A stretch of 64,000 nt of DNA from Planctomycetota bacterium (GTDB taxonomy: Bacteria > Planctomycetota > UBA11346), in NCBI GenBank assembly GCA_016745075.1, contig JADGDD010000001.1, positions 931,125-995,124 on the forward strand, in the 5' to 3' direction. A program made the position numbers and the translations under genes. Positions 18,983 to 28,374 of the stretch are shown piece by piece. The notes beneath the pieces were generated by a model that worked only from the letters and a program-made list of their open reading frames with translations, did no database searches and was not told the origin of the DNA. How positions within the stretch are numbered: the first letter of the stretch is position 1; each line of letters begins with the position of its first letter.

Positions 18983-20023
18983 ATGACAAACATGCCTTAC
19001 ACTTTTCTTGGAAACAGCGGAATACAAATATCTGCATTAAGTCTGGGAACTTGGCATAATTTTGATGCGCCAGGCAAAGGATCCAACACATATACTGATC
19101 ACAAAGAATGGTTCGACAATTGTAAAAACATGATTCATACCGCTTTTGATGCTGGTATTAACCATTTTGATAGCGCTGATGGCTATGGTTCGGAAGAAAC
19201 ACTTGGTAAAATCGTCAAAGACATGCCACGCAAAGACATGATCATTTGCACAAAATCCGGTTACGCCATGGGCCCCGCTGGCCGTTGGTGTAATGGTTCT
19301 CGTAAACACATTATACAGCAATGCGATGAGTCATTACAAAAACTCGGTATGAATTATGTTGATATTTACACTCATCATTGCCCCGATCCAAACACACCAA
19401 TGGAAGAAACCATGGCCGCGCTTGATAGCATTGTTCGTTCAGGCAAAGCCTTATATACAGGGCTAAGCAGCTATAATGCTGCCCAAACTGCCGAAGCTTA
19501 TCATATTTGTGATATCAACGGTTTTGCAAAACCGATTTATCATCAAAGTGGCTATAGTCTTATTGATCGCACTGCCGAAGGCGGCCTTTTTGAAATAGCA
19601 AAACAATATGGTATGGGATACGTTGCTATTACTACTCTCGCTCAAGGCCGTTTAACTGATAAATATTTAAATGGTATTCCAAAGAATTCTCGTATGGCGG
19701 TCAATCCGAATCTACAAAATATCGGTATTGAACCAGAAATGATTGATGCGCTACGCACCCTTGATGTTATTGCCAAAGACCGTGGTCAAAGTATTGCTCA
19801 ATTAGCATTAGCATGGGCTTTACATTCTGGGCACCTCGATAGCGTCTTAGTCGGTGCCAGCAGACCAGAACAAATTCTGGAGAACATTCAAGCATTGGAT
19901 AATACGAATTTAAGCGATGACGAGATTGCAAGTATTAACGCCGTCTTTCCCGCTCGACTTGAACAACTTTTTCCGGTTACACCTAGGCAGAAAAAGGAAT
20001 TAGACGAAAAAAATAAAATATAA
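18983..20023 (+). CDS. Aldo/keto reductase
   Basis: A 346-residue NADPH-type aldo/keto reductase resembling the YghZ / potassium-channel beta-subunit branch. The catalytic tetrad is visible: Asp63 and Tyr68 in HFDSADGYG, Lys91 in CTKSGY and His132 in HHCPD. The C-terminal cofactor segment VLVGASRPEQILEN is present. The ATG at 18983 starts at the conserved beginning of the fold; an upstream ATG inside the PhyH gene would add an unrelated leader. With PhyH it may oxidise or reduce a sugar-derived aldehyde; the substrate is not known. A long hairpin follows. Confidence 0.88.
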   Translation: MTNMPYTFLGNSGIQISALSLGTWHNFDAPGKGSNTYTDHKEWFDNCKNMIHTAFDAGINHFDSADGYGSEETLGKIVKDMPRKDMIICTKSGYAMGPAGRWCNGSRKHIIQQCDESLQKLGMNYVDIYTHHCPDPNTPMEETMAALDSIVRSGKALYTGLSSYNAAQTAEAYHICDINGFAKPIYHQSGYSLIDRTAEGGLFEIAKQYGMGYVAITTLAQGRLTDKYLNGIPKNSRMAVNPNLQNIGIEPEMIDALRTLDVIAKDRGQSIAQLALAWALHSGHLDSVLVGASRPEQILENIQALDNTNLSDDEIASINAVFPARLEQLFPVTPRQKKELDEKNKI

Positions 20024-20030
20024 TTACTCA

Positions 20031-20080
20031 CAGAGATCATAAGCAAGGTCCCTATATACCAACCTTGCTTATAATCTCTG
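20031..20080. terminator. Long inverted repeat between convergent genes
   Basis: Two 19-base arms at 20031-20049 and 20062-20080 pair with one mismatch (C against A) around a 12-base loop. The repeat lies between the stops of the aldo/keto reductase and the amidohydrolase, so a bidirectional terminator is likely. No long T tract follows on either strand. Confidence 0.6.
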
Positions 20081-20112
20081 CACCATTGTGCCAACTACTA
20101 CAATGAACTACA

Positions 20113-21348
20113 TCACAAGATAAAACCTGGGAAAATATCAAAACCATTTTCGGTCATGATTCGACGTGCGATCATTTCTGCTGTACTCTGACTATAATGT
20201 CCACGTTGTACATGCCGCTCCAAACAATTGGCGATACCTATACGCGCCTGTTGAGCATAACCGACTGTTGCAAACCCTGACCACGAATCCCCACCAAATG
20301 CAAGTATTTTATTATGCGGTACTGCACCAAGCCATTCATCTAAAGTATGTTCTGTTTGCCACGGTGATAACGCCCATGCCCAACATAAATCAAGGCAGAC
20401 ATTTGGAAATTCTTTTGCCATCGAAGATGCTACACTTCCCCATGGCCACGACCCGTGAAACAAATCAAAACAAACATTCGGATACTGCATAATCAGCGGA
20501 ACTAAATGTGCTGGATCTCCGTTACGCATATCTCTATTCAAACCAGCTAAATGACCAGTATGGACTTGTACCGGTAGAGCATTAGCTTCTGCCCAACGTA
20601 GTTGTATATGCACAAGATAATCATGTACGACTTGAATTTCTTTCGTTTTTCCCCGACAAAAAAGATCATAACATTTTTCTGCTTCCACACGATCCACAGC
20701 TTTAATATTAAGTGGGCGCGTATATGCTAAAGCAATTTTAAGACAAGTTAATTTCCCTGTACTTTTCATTGTCTGTAAATACGTTTCTATCTCTTGCTCA
20801 AGTAGAAAAAGTGTATTCAACGAACATCCCCACTCCTCTTCTAAAGCACAGATTTCGGAAGTCTCACTATGTTCAAACAACCCTCTTGGACCGAGACGAA
20901 CAGCAAAACGAACATACTCTGGCACTGATGGGTCTGTTAAAGTGGCCACTGGTGCTACTGGCGTTCCATTATTTACATCTGCAATAACGGCTATGCAGTT
21001 CGCACGGTCACGAAAAAGGTGCTCTTGTATATTTATATGCTGATGTTCCTTAATCCACGCTTTCAAGAGCGCAGTCATTTCATATTCTCGTTCTCCATCA
21101 TAAGACACACCAAAAAAATCCTGCATAAGCAATTCCAAAGCTTGTCCATAGCCTGTAGTAGACATAGCCTGCATCTGATCTGCTAAGGACATTTGTGAAC
21201 CTGGTAGCTTACTCGTATCCCTATCACCCCATGCATAACCCAAAAATGTTGTATGATCTTCCTGTTCCCATTGCCAATCGCACACACTTTGGTGTTCGTG
21301 CGAATTGAAAAAGGGTTGTTGCATAACAAAATCTCTAATCTCAGACAT
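20113..21348 (-). CDS. Amidohydrolase family protein (amidohydro_2-like)
   Basis: A 411-residue metal-dependent TIM-barrel hydrolase of the amidohydrolase superfamily. The N-terminal metal motif is FNSHEHQ, VQVHTGHLAG carries the middle histidine, and FGGDSW near the C-terminus carries the conserved Asp; this is the PF04909-like arrangement used by lactonases and decarboxylases. It is longer than typical sugar lactonases (about 290 residues), with an insertion in the N-terminal half. It is followed on the same strand upstream by the GH172 gene, 61 bases away. A sugar-lactone hydrolase role is possible by context only. Confidence 0.75.
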   Translation of the reverse strand: MSEIRDFVMQQPFFNSHEHQSVCDWQWEQEDHTTFLGYAWGDRDTSKLPGSQMSLADQMQAMSTTGYGQALELLMQDFFGVSYDGEREYEMTALLKAWIKEHQHINIQEHLFRDRANCIAVIADVNNGTPVAPVATLTDPSVPEYVRFAVRLGPRGLFEHSETSEICALEEEWGCSLNTLFLLEQEIETYLQTMKSTGKLTCLKIALAYTRPLNIKAVDRVEAEKCYDLFCRGKTKEIQVVHDYLVHIQLRWAEANALPVQVHTGHLAGLNRDMRNGDPAHLVPLIMQYPNVCFDLFHGSWPWGSVASSMAKEFPNVCLDLCWAWALSPWQTEHTLDEWLGAVPHNKILAFGGDSWSGFATVGYAQQARIGIANCLERHVQRGHYSQSTAEMIARRIMTENGFDIFPGFIL

Positions 21349-21409
21349 AAAGCACTCTCTTTCTTATCATAAAACTGGGGATACACGTAGTGTTATAGCC
21401 CCCTCGGGA

Positions 21410-22549
21410 TTAGACATCAAAACGTTCCCGCCGCTCTTCATCTAACAACCCCACCATTCTCTGTTCACATGAATCCAAAGGTGGTAAGTCAGCGTCTGAA
21501 CGATCCAGATAGAAATAGGCACAACTAGAAACATCGTCACCAGAGCGCTCAAACCCACCCATTTCTAAATTATCTAATGTCATAGGTTCATCTGCCCCTT
21601 TAGCATAGACCTTCGTGCCATGCTCTATCATACGACGTTTGTGATCTTTATTACCAAAACCAATCTGCTGAGCCACAGCTCTTATTTCTTGATGAAAAAA
21701 GATAGGATCAGGAATATGGTGACGATACATCGTAAATTGTCCATTTTTCCCATCTGCAATGGGAACACCATGGTACAAACTATTGAAAGAACCCATACCC
21801 CACGCAGTACCAATGTAGTCTTCCTGTCCTGTACCACAGAGCGTTGGGTACTCCTTATCACCATCGAGAAAAAATTTCACTTCTCCCTCATTTGCCCAGG
21901 TATCTAAATAGTCCTTTTTATTCGTAATGGTTCCGAAATTCACACCAAGAAATCGCCCTCGTCCATGTACTTGAGGCAGCAATTCGTAATCTTCTAACAA
22001 GGCACAGTATCGATTGCGATTATAACGCGCAAAAAACCATGGTGTACGCTCGTCGTGCTGATCACCAAGCGTCACATCTACCTCCCAATAAAAAGAATCT
22101 TGATGAATGTTTGTTTCATTCGTACAAACAATTTTCATTGATTCACGGAATGGCATCGGAATAAAACTGCATACATTACGACCTTCCGAGCTTGAAAAGA
22201 GTGCAGATTCAAGCACTTCCATTCGCCCCAATCCATGACCAAAGAAATCTCCAAAAGGTACGCTAAAAGCTGGCTTTTCTAAATGTTCCCAATAAAAATC
22301 AAGACGCATTCCACGCATAAAAGCAGGGTCACGCTTATAACAGGTTGCCCATATCCGACGTACCGTTCCCGATTGTCCATGGTTTTCACACAGTACCACA
22401 GATCCACCTGGAGGAAGCGCTACCCAAGCACGGCCTTTTCTCCCGTTATTTGCCATACCACCACGCCCCGGCTCCCCTTTCGGGTTTTCTGCTGTAAACC
22501 AACGTGTTTCTAGATCGCCATAATCGCTATACAAATCATCAAACCTCAT
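21410..22549 (-). CDS. DUF2961 / GH172 family protein
   Basis: A 379-residue protein of the DUF2961 family, now GH172, whose studied members act on fructofuranosides or D-arabinofuranosides. The hallmark GTGQEDYIGTAWGMG contains the conserved Glu expected in the active site, and the N-terminal ENPKGEPGRGG and the YRHHIPDPI segments also match the family. No signal peptide is visible, so it would act in the cytoplasm. It leads the leftward pair with the amidohydrolase and diverges from an AraC gene across a 155-base gap. Family is confident; substrate is open. Confidence 0.88.
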   Translation of the reverse strand: MRFDDLYSDYGDLETRWFTAENPKGEPGRGGMANNGRKGRAWVALPPGGSVVLCENHGQSGTVRRIWATCYKRDPAFMRGMRLDFYWEHLEKPAFSVPFGDFFGHGLGRMEVLESALFSSSEGRNVCSFIPMPFRESMKIVCTNETNIHQDSFYWEVDVTLGDQHDERTPWFFARYNRNRYCALLEDYELLPQVHGRGRFLGVNFGTITNKKDYLDTWANEGEVKFFLDGDKEYPTLCGTGQEDYIGTAWGMGSFNSLYHGVPIADGKNGQFTMYRHHIPDPIFFHQEIRAVAQQIGFGNKDHKRRMIEHGTKVYAKGADEPMTLDNLEMGGFERSGDDVSSCAYFYLDRSDADLPPLDSCEQRMVGLLDEERRERFDV

Positions 22550-22704
22550 ACACTCTTCCTCTATTTATAAAAATGGTTGATAGCCAGCATTATAATAGTC
22601 AGAGCCTGCCTATGCACCATGTCTCAATTTTGCGAAGACCTGTAGCCTACCACAGTTCTCTGTAGAACCATTGCATATCTGATCATGAATATACATTTAT
22701 TGAT

Positions 22705-23571
22705 ATGAAAATAATTGACAACTTGATGTGGAGAATTCATCGACGCATTCGCTTTCCTGATGGCAGCTTTGGCCATATCATTTGTGCCGAGAATGAAACA
22801 ACACGTCCATATAGCAATTATTCTCAAGATGGTTACAGTATCCACCAATTAGTTGCTGGCCAAGGGCAGTATAGCGACGCTGCTGGAAACATTACAGAAT
22901 TGACCGAAGGCATAATCTTTCAACGCCAACAACATTGTTACCACAGTACCTCTGTTACACAGCAGCATGGCCCTTGGTATGAACGTTTTTTTTTCATGAC
23001 TGAAAATCTTGCAACAAGATTAAAAGCCCTCGGTTTTTTACCTTTACATCCTGCCGTACTTGATCCTGCCTGTGCATCAATCTTTAATGAAACATTTCAA
23101 ACTATCTGCGATAGCATTCGTCATTACGATATTAACCCGCGCTACGATAATGATGTGCTTATGGTTCTTATAAATGCTTGTCGTCAACTCGCTACAAAAA
23201 CAGCAAGCGGACAGGCGGTAGCAGATTCAGATGCTGGTATTATTACACGAGCTTGTTCACTTCTCAATGAAGATCTACGTGCTGAGTGGAATCTACCCGA
23301 TATCGCCACAGAGTTAGGAATCAATTATAATACCCTACGAAAACGATTCGTGGCTATCCAAGGATGTAGCCTACAAGAATATAGAATTCAACGGCGTATA
23401 GAACAAGTAAAACGACTATTAGAGGATGGGATGCCTGTCCATGCCGTTGCAACTGAACTCTTCTATAGCAGCCCCTTTGCCCTTAGTAATCAATTTCGCC
23501 GATTTACTGGCATGAGTCCACGCACATTCCTAAAAAGTATTAACATACCTCCCAATATAACAAAACAATAA
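22705..23571 (+). CDS. AraC family transcriptional regulator
   Basis: A 288-residue regulator: cupin-like sensor in the first half and an AraC DNA-binding domain at the end (IATELGINYNTLRKRFVAIQG, then AVATELFYSSPFALSNQFRRF and SPRTF). It is divergent from the GH172-amidohydrolase pair and likely regulates it. No Shine-Dalgarno sequence precedes the ATG, which is the usual situation for the regulators in this window. Confidence 0.9.
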   Translation: MKIIDNLMWRIHRRIRFPDGSFGHIICAENETTRPYSNYSQDGYSIHQLVAGQGQYSDAAGNITELTEGIIFQRQQHCYHSTSVTQQHGPWYERFFFMTENLATRLKALGFLPLHPAVLDPACASIFNETFQTICDSIRHYDINPRYDNDVLMVLINACRQLATKTASGQAVADSDAGIITRACSLLNEDLRAEWNLPDIATELGINYNTLRKRFVAIQGCSLQEYRIQRRIEQVKRLLEDGMPVHAVATELFYSSPFALSNQFRRFTGMSPRTFLKSINIPPNITKQ

Positions 23572-23577
23572 CGACCA

Positions 23578-23874
23578 TCACTCAATAGCATATAATTTAC
23601 CATCGTCACAGCCAATATAAAGAACACCATCACCAATGTACGGTGAAGAAACAACTGGTCCACCTACTGGACAGACCCATTTCTGTTCGCCTGTTTGTGC
23701 ATCTAATGCATAAACATTCCCATCATCACAACCAAAATAGAGTATTCCTGCGGCATAGCTTATTGCTGAACGTAATGTACCACCTGTCTGGAAAGACCAA
23801 ACACGTGTAAAGTCATGTGCATCAAAGTTGCCATCCACATCTATATCATATCTATTCCATTCGGAACGAACCAA
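23578..23874 (-). pseudogene. Broken gene, C-terminal part: EF-hand-like segment plus two PQQ-type repeats
   Basis: The frame encodes DIDVDGNFDAHDF, a calcium-loop (dockerin-like) segment, then two beta-propeller repeats (ILYFGCDDGNVYALDAQTGE and VLYIGCDDGKLYAIE). It has no ATG start. Reading upstream in the same frame crosses an in-frame TAG at 23895-23893 and continues as GMEDVHLRDR, which appears to join the preceding signal-peptide ORF by a frameshift. Best read as the 3' part of one secreted-protein gene broken by a frameshift and a stop, unless the sequence has an error. Function: probably extracellular glycan binding or assembly, by analogy only. Confidence 0.6.
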
Positions 23875-23885
23875 ATCATGCCCTG

Positions 23886-24149
23886 CTACCTAACGATCAC
23901 GCAAATGCACATCTTCCATACCTCTACAGTTAATTTTACACGTACTGATTCTGTTACTCCTGTAAGTGGGTGTACATCCCAAACTTGAGTAGTTCGAGGT
24001 GTATCAGGAATACGAATAATATCATATTTCGCTAAGGCATTACGTGTTTTTTTGTGCGTGCCCTTGGTTTGTACCTCTGCGGTGTCTATGGTTGTAGAGA
24101 CAAGCAATAAACACATTATCATATATTTTATCATTATTCTATTTCCCAT
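23886..24149 (-). CDS. Signal-peptide protein, 5' part of a broken gene
   Basis: An 87-residue frame with a hydrophobic N-terminal export signal (MIKYMIMCLLLVSTTI) followed by a short unrecognised region (VWDVHPLTGVTESVRVKLTVEV). Its start overlaps the end of the GH-A glycosidase gene by 16 bases, so it is coupled to it. The last ten codons are out of step with the dockerin/propeller part downstream and probably result from a frameshift near 23915. On its own it matches no family I recognise. Treat together with the fragment at 23578-23874. Confidence 0.5.
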   Translation of the reverse strand: MGNRIMIKYMIMCLLLVSTTIDTAEVQTKGTHKKTRNALAKYDIIRIPDTPRTTQVWDVHPLTGVTESVRVKLTVEVWKMCICVIVR

Positions 24150-26530
24150 TTTATGCCTATCATTGTTGCTGGGGCTACGCTTAACCTATAATTTGCTGAA
24201 AAGTTATCAGCTCTATCGTTTGTCAGTTCCACCATTGGTTTATGTCCTTCTTCATTATTAGAATCGTAATTCCCTCCACCAAGTACCATCACTTGTGCAG
24301 AAGCAGGAACTATTCCGGGCAAATTCAAACGAACCATATGTGTTGTATCAAGATTCATATTTACAAGAATAAGCGTTCGTGTTGTCCCTTCTGTAAAAGC
24401 ATAAGCATAAATGTCTTCTATCATCGCTTGTTTTAATGTATGTACTTTTACACCTTGTCTCGCTAGAACATTGTTATTGTTTTGTATCTCTACAGCAGTC
24501 ATTGTTGGTAATATATGATGATTACACAGCTTGAGTCCTAACCACGATGGACGATACCGCTCATAACCGATACGGTGCGATACAACCGCTCCAAATATAC
24601 CAGCTTTGAAAAAAGAACTCGCATAATCAAATAAACACTGTGGCGTAACATTAAAGTATTGCATTTGCCCAAGCATAGTATTCATAATATTTACACCAGC
24701 TGCCTGCGAGTGACAAAAATCTTTGCGAATATGCTCTGTTCCTTTGGGCTTATCCATGTGATAATGAGTTTCATAAACAGCCATACCTTTCCCATTGTTC
24801 TTCGTATATTTGGCGAGCGCATTAACCGATCGCCCAAACCAGTTATTGGCTTGACCAGTTGCAAAGACCCAACGGTAAAGATCTTTTTTCGTTACGAGTT
24901 CCTTCACAAGTTTCTCTGACACTTCATGTGTTATATAGGGTGCACGAGTCATATACAGATCAGCTTCTTGAACAGTCTGCGTTTTGCTATCTGTCCCTGC
25001 GATAAAAATCATATTAGCGGTGTACCACTTCGACTGTTTCGCGCGGGTAATGAGATCATCCCAATATGCCCGACCATCATAACTTGAGTAAGGGTAATCA
25101 CCTGCGGTATTCCATATCTCATTACCAAATTCAATATATATTTTTTCAAATGTTTGTGACCACGGTATGGGATGTCCCTGCTCTGCTCGTAATTGTCCCA
25201 TACCAACATCTGCTGGCGCACCAATATACTCCATATACATATACATATCTTCTGGATACAAAGTTCCGGGCACGTTATACCACGGATTTGTTCCTAAATG
25301 TTCACACAATCTATAATGTTCTGGCATGGTAAAGGTTCTATGCTTCATAAACCAACTAGCTTTACTGGTTGCCTCCCCTTTTGCTGTACTCACGGTTCCA
25401 TCAAATTGATGTTGTCTCAAGCGCTCTTGTATGACATTATCAACACCATCACCGCCTTCTTGAATCATCCGCACACAACCAACTTTCGCATCACGCAAAG
25501 TCTGCACAAAATTATCATCAAAATCGGTTGGGTTTTGTGCTGCTGGTTTTTTGATAACAACATCATCAAATAAAACGGTCTTACCTTGAACGGTAAGAAC
25601 CATACGCGCGGCTGGCAACCTCTTTAAAACAGAGCGGTTCCCTTCGGCCACTTTCAGTGGTACTTCACAGGTATACTGCTTCCATTCAGCTCCTGTCTGG
25701 ATAGTGGTAGACCCTCCTTTTTTATGCCATGACAGCGTAACGGCCCCACCACCTTTTGCCCAAAATAAAACCATATAAGTACCGTTAATATCCGCAAAAG
25801 CTTGATGCCCCAAATGAAATTCGCATCCTGCCCCTGCTTGTACCTGCAAAGCGGATTCACCATACACACCCTCTGGCACATCTCCGCGTATAACCGTAAG
25901 ACCTTCATAATTCTTTGGCGCAAAAAACCCAAGTTGACGATCGATAAGACTTCCTGTTGGGAAATCTTTATGCAAAAGAATGCCAACATTTTTGAGAACA
26001 TCACCTTCCCACGCTTTACGAATATCACCATCACTCTGATCTGTGATGCTTCCTAGGTCTACACGTTCACTTTCATTTAACCCTGTAAGCGGCGTATCAA
26101 AATGCAGAAAAGCATAATCAGTCTTTATGTTTTTTTTAACATTATACGAATAACCGTAGTCATTCTTAAAGGTGACTTTGGTAATAATACGCTTTTCACC
26201 TTTTGCTGCCCCACAAAGCACACGAATATCAGCCCCAACCCATGACTCACTCACCTTTGTTTTATCATCCCAGCGTTTCATAAATGAGTACGCCATAAAT
26301 CCGTTAGAGAAAAGCTCTCCCTTGAGACAAACCCTATGTTCTCGTCCTTCAAAATTCATTTGAATAGGTGTCTGGTGTGAATCCAAAATACGAATGATAT
26401 TGATACCAAAACGTTCACAATTGGTAGCAATCGGTGTTTCAGTAACCGTGACCACTACATCTACAGCAGAAAGGCTAGAGAAAATCAGGAGGACGTAGAT
26501 AAAGAGGACGCGAATTTGAGTATATGTCAT
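24134..26530 (-). CDS. Secreted clan GH-A glycosidase (GH51/GH79-like)
   Basis: A 798-residue secreted protein. An N-terminal signal peptide (IRVLFIYVLLIFSSLSA) precedes a beta-rich part of about 230 residues that may bind carbohydrate, then a TIM barrel with Glu471 in YIEFGNEIWN, the Asn-Glu acid/base pair of clan GH-A, and Glu587 in VYETHYHM as candidate nucleophile. A C-terminal beta-sandwich (TLILVNMNLDTTHMVRLNLPG) closes the enzyme. The nearest families appear to be alpha-L-arabinofuranosidases and glucuronidases (GH51, GH79), but subfamily is not certain. No Shine-Dalgarno sequence. The broken secreted gene follows. Confidence 0.7.
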   Translation of the reverse strand: MTYTQIRVLFIYVLLIFSSLSAVDVVVTVTETPIATNCERFGINIIRILDSHQTPIQMNFEGREHRVCLKGELFSNGFMAYSFMKRWDDKTKVSESWVGADIRVLCGAAKGEKRIITKVTFKNDYGYSYNVKKNIKTDYAFLHFDTPLTGLNESERVDLGSITDQSDGDIRKAWEGDVLKNVGILLHKDFPTGSLIDRQLGFFAPKNYEGLTVIRGDVPEGVYGESALQVQAGAGCEFHLGHQAFADINGTYMVLFWAKGGGAVTLSWHKKGGSTTIQTGAEWKQYTCEVPLKVAEGNRSVLKRLPAARMVLTVQGKTVLFDDVVIKKPAAQNPTDFDDNFVQTLRDAKVGCVRMIQEGGDGVDNVIQERLRQHQFDGTVSTAKGEATSKASWFMKHRTFTMPEHYRLCEHLGTNPWYNVPGTLYPEDMYMYMEYIGAPADVGMGQLRAEQGHPIPWSQTFEKIYIEFGNEIWNTAGDYPYSSYDGRAYWDDLITRAKQSKWYTANMIFIAGTDSKTQTVQEADLYMTRAPYITHEVSEKLVKELVTKKDLYRWVFATGQANNWFGRSVNALAKYTKNNGKGMAVYETHYHMDKPKGTEHIRKDFCHSQAAGVNIMNTMLGQMQYFNVTPQCLFDYASSFFKAGIFGAVVSHRIGYERYRPSWLGLKLCNHHILPTMTAVEIQNNNNVLARQGVKVHTLKQAMIEDIYAYAFTEGTTRTLILVNMNLDTTHMVRLNLPGIVPASAQVMVLGGGNYDSNNEEGHKPMVELTNDRADNFSANYRLSVAPATMIGIKWEIE

Positions 26531-26616
26531 GTAAAGAGACTATACATCCGGGGTCATTCAAACGCTATAAAGTATTCTCCTTAAAATTGATCTGAACCAG
26601 TGATTCTCATCTCTAT

Positions 26617-28362
26617 CTAGTCTGTGCCGTTACAGAGACTCATGGGCTCAATTTTATAAATAACACACCCTCCACCAGATTGTTTATCTGCGGCAATCGT
26701 AAGAAGAAGCCCTTCCAATGCAGAATGCTTTATCTGCCGTTGTTCATTTGTCCAAAGATTTGTGATTTTAAACTCCTCTGCTTGAAAACCCATTGTTTCG
26801 AGCGGTAAGTTTATAGAACACGATATCTCATAATTGTGATAATTTCCCGCTATGATAAGTGCTTTCTGTGTATTCCATACACAGAATGGCACTGGAAGAT
26901 TTTTACTTTCTGATGTATATGCTAGTGGAGATATATGTGCGCGAGCGGTAGAACGGTGCGAGCAAAGGAGATCTGATTCCTGTGTGCGAATGGCAATCAT
27001 TTTTTTCGTATCTTGGAACATTTGTTGATGCGCTGGTTTTTCTAGCTGCGACCAATCTATCATATTACCGTATAGCCAACGACCATCACCCTCTTTCCCT
27101 TGATCGCCGTACAAAGATGGTTTTAAGCGCGGTGTTGGCTGATAAGCACTATTATATTCTTCTCCAGCAAAAAATAGTGGGACTGTTGGGGTAAATAAAC
27201 CGGCATAAGCCATCAAACATCGGCTCCCCTGCACGGAATAGGGGTTTTCTCCAAGGGGAAAACCTTGCCAACCAGCATCATGACAACTTATTTGATGGGT
27301 CAGTAATTCTTTTGTTTGTTCAATAAATGGAGCAGTAATATACAAGACTTCTTCATCCAACCAACACTCTATTTGCGCCAAATGTGGACAATTGTTAGTA
27401 AGATAACAATGGAAGTTATCACCATAATACAGATGCCCATCTTCACGGTTAGTGACTTGTGCAGATACGATTTCTTTTGTATTCGGCAAATCTGTAATAG
27501 AGAACATCGTTTGCGGAACGTGATAACTCAGACTTTTAGTGACATGCCGTTCCTCATCTTGTTTGGCTCCTTTTATTAGAACTCGCTCATCAGATTCTTC
27601 TAGAAACAATTTCGTTCCATCAGCGTAGCATACTTGGATACTATATGCTACAGGTTTATATAAATTTTGGATATAACCTGCGGGGTTCTTGATAAATGGA
27701 TGCTGATATAATAAGCCATCGTGCGATGAAATATTGATCGCATACTGAGGGCCATCGGTAACACCAGGGAACCGCATTTTCCCCTCAATGATAATCAGAA
27801 CTTCTGTACCAGCCTCCAAACAACGGCGTTTTATTTCTAGCCACAAATCGGGACGATACAGATCACAGTCAATACGAAAGCCATCTACACCATATTCTAA
27901 TACGTAAGTAACCCAGCACTCTACCCACCATCTATCGAGATCTTCATGGCCACCAAACCAATCGAAATCGGTCATACCCCAAGATCCTTCACGAAACCAT
28001 TCTGGGTGTTCTTGTAACATGGGGCTATCATTGACAACACCATGAGTGATAACATCTAAAAAAACACGAATGCCTTGTGCATGTGCCTCATCTATTAACA
28101 AACAGAAGTCTTCTGTGCTTCCCAAACATGGATCTAAAACATCTTGGCGTAAGGTCGCATATTGGCACCAAATATTATAAAAATGGTAATTGGCTAGATT
28201 GTTTCCCGTTAACCACACACCATTGATCCCAAGTTCGCCAAGATATGGCATTTTCTCGGCAACAGATCGAAACCCGCCAATACCATTTGCCGGAGCGTTA
28301 AAATAAGGGGTCGCAATTTCATAAAGAATAAGGTCGTAAGCCCAGTCTGGTGTTGTGATCAT
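26617..28362 (-). CDS. GH13 alpha-amylase family protein
   Basis: A 581-residue GH13 enzyme of the alpha-amylase superfamily. The four conserved regions are present: DVITHG, the nucleophile Asp165 in GFRIDCDLY, the acid/base Glu193 in IIEGK, and His214-Asp215 in ISSHDG. A C-terminal beta-domain follows. No signal peptide, so it acts on imported alpha-glucans or does transglycosylation in the cytoplasm. AAGGA lies 7 bases before the ATG. It is the third gene of the second PhyH-UroD-glycosidase operon, 12 bases after the UroD-like gene. The exact subfamily cannot be read. Confidence 0.88.
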   Translation of the reverse strand: MITTPDWAYDLILYEIATPYFNAPANGIGGFRSVAEKMPYLGELGINGVWLTGNNLANYHFYNIWCQYATLRQDVLDPCLGSTEDFCLLIDEAHAQGIRVFLDVITHGVVNDSPMLQEHPEWFREGSWGMTDFDWFGGHEDLDRWWVECWVTYVLEYGVDGFRIDCDLYRPDLWLEIKRRCLEAGTEVLIIIEGKMRFPGVTDGPQYAINISSHDGLLYQHPFIKNPAGYIQNLYKPVAYSIQVCYADGTKLFLEESDERVLIKGAKQDEERHVTKSLSYHVPQTMFSITDLPNTKEIVSAQVTNREDGHLYYGDNFHCYLTNNCPHLAQIECWLDEEVLYITAPFIEQTKELLTHQISCHDAGWQGFPLGENPYSVQGSRCLMAYAGLFTPTVPLFFAGEEYNSAYQPTPRLKPSLYGDQGKEGDGRWLYGNMIDWSQLEKPAHQQMFQDTKKMIAIRTQESDLLCSHRSTARAHISPLAYTSESKNLPVPFCVWNTQKALIIAGNYHNYEISCSINLPLETMGFQAEEFKITNLWTNEQRQIKHSALEGLLLTIAADKQSGGGCVIYKIEPMSLCNGTD

Positions 28363-28374
28363 AATCTATTCCTT

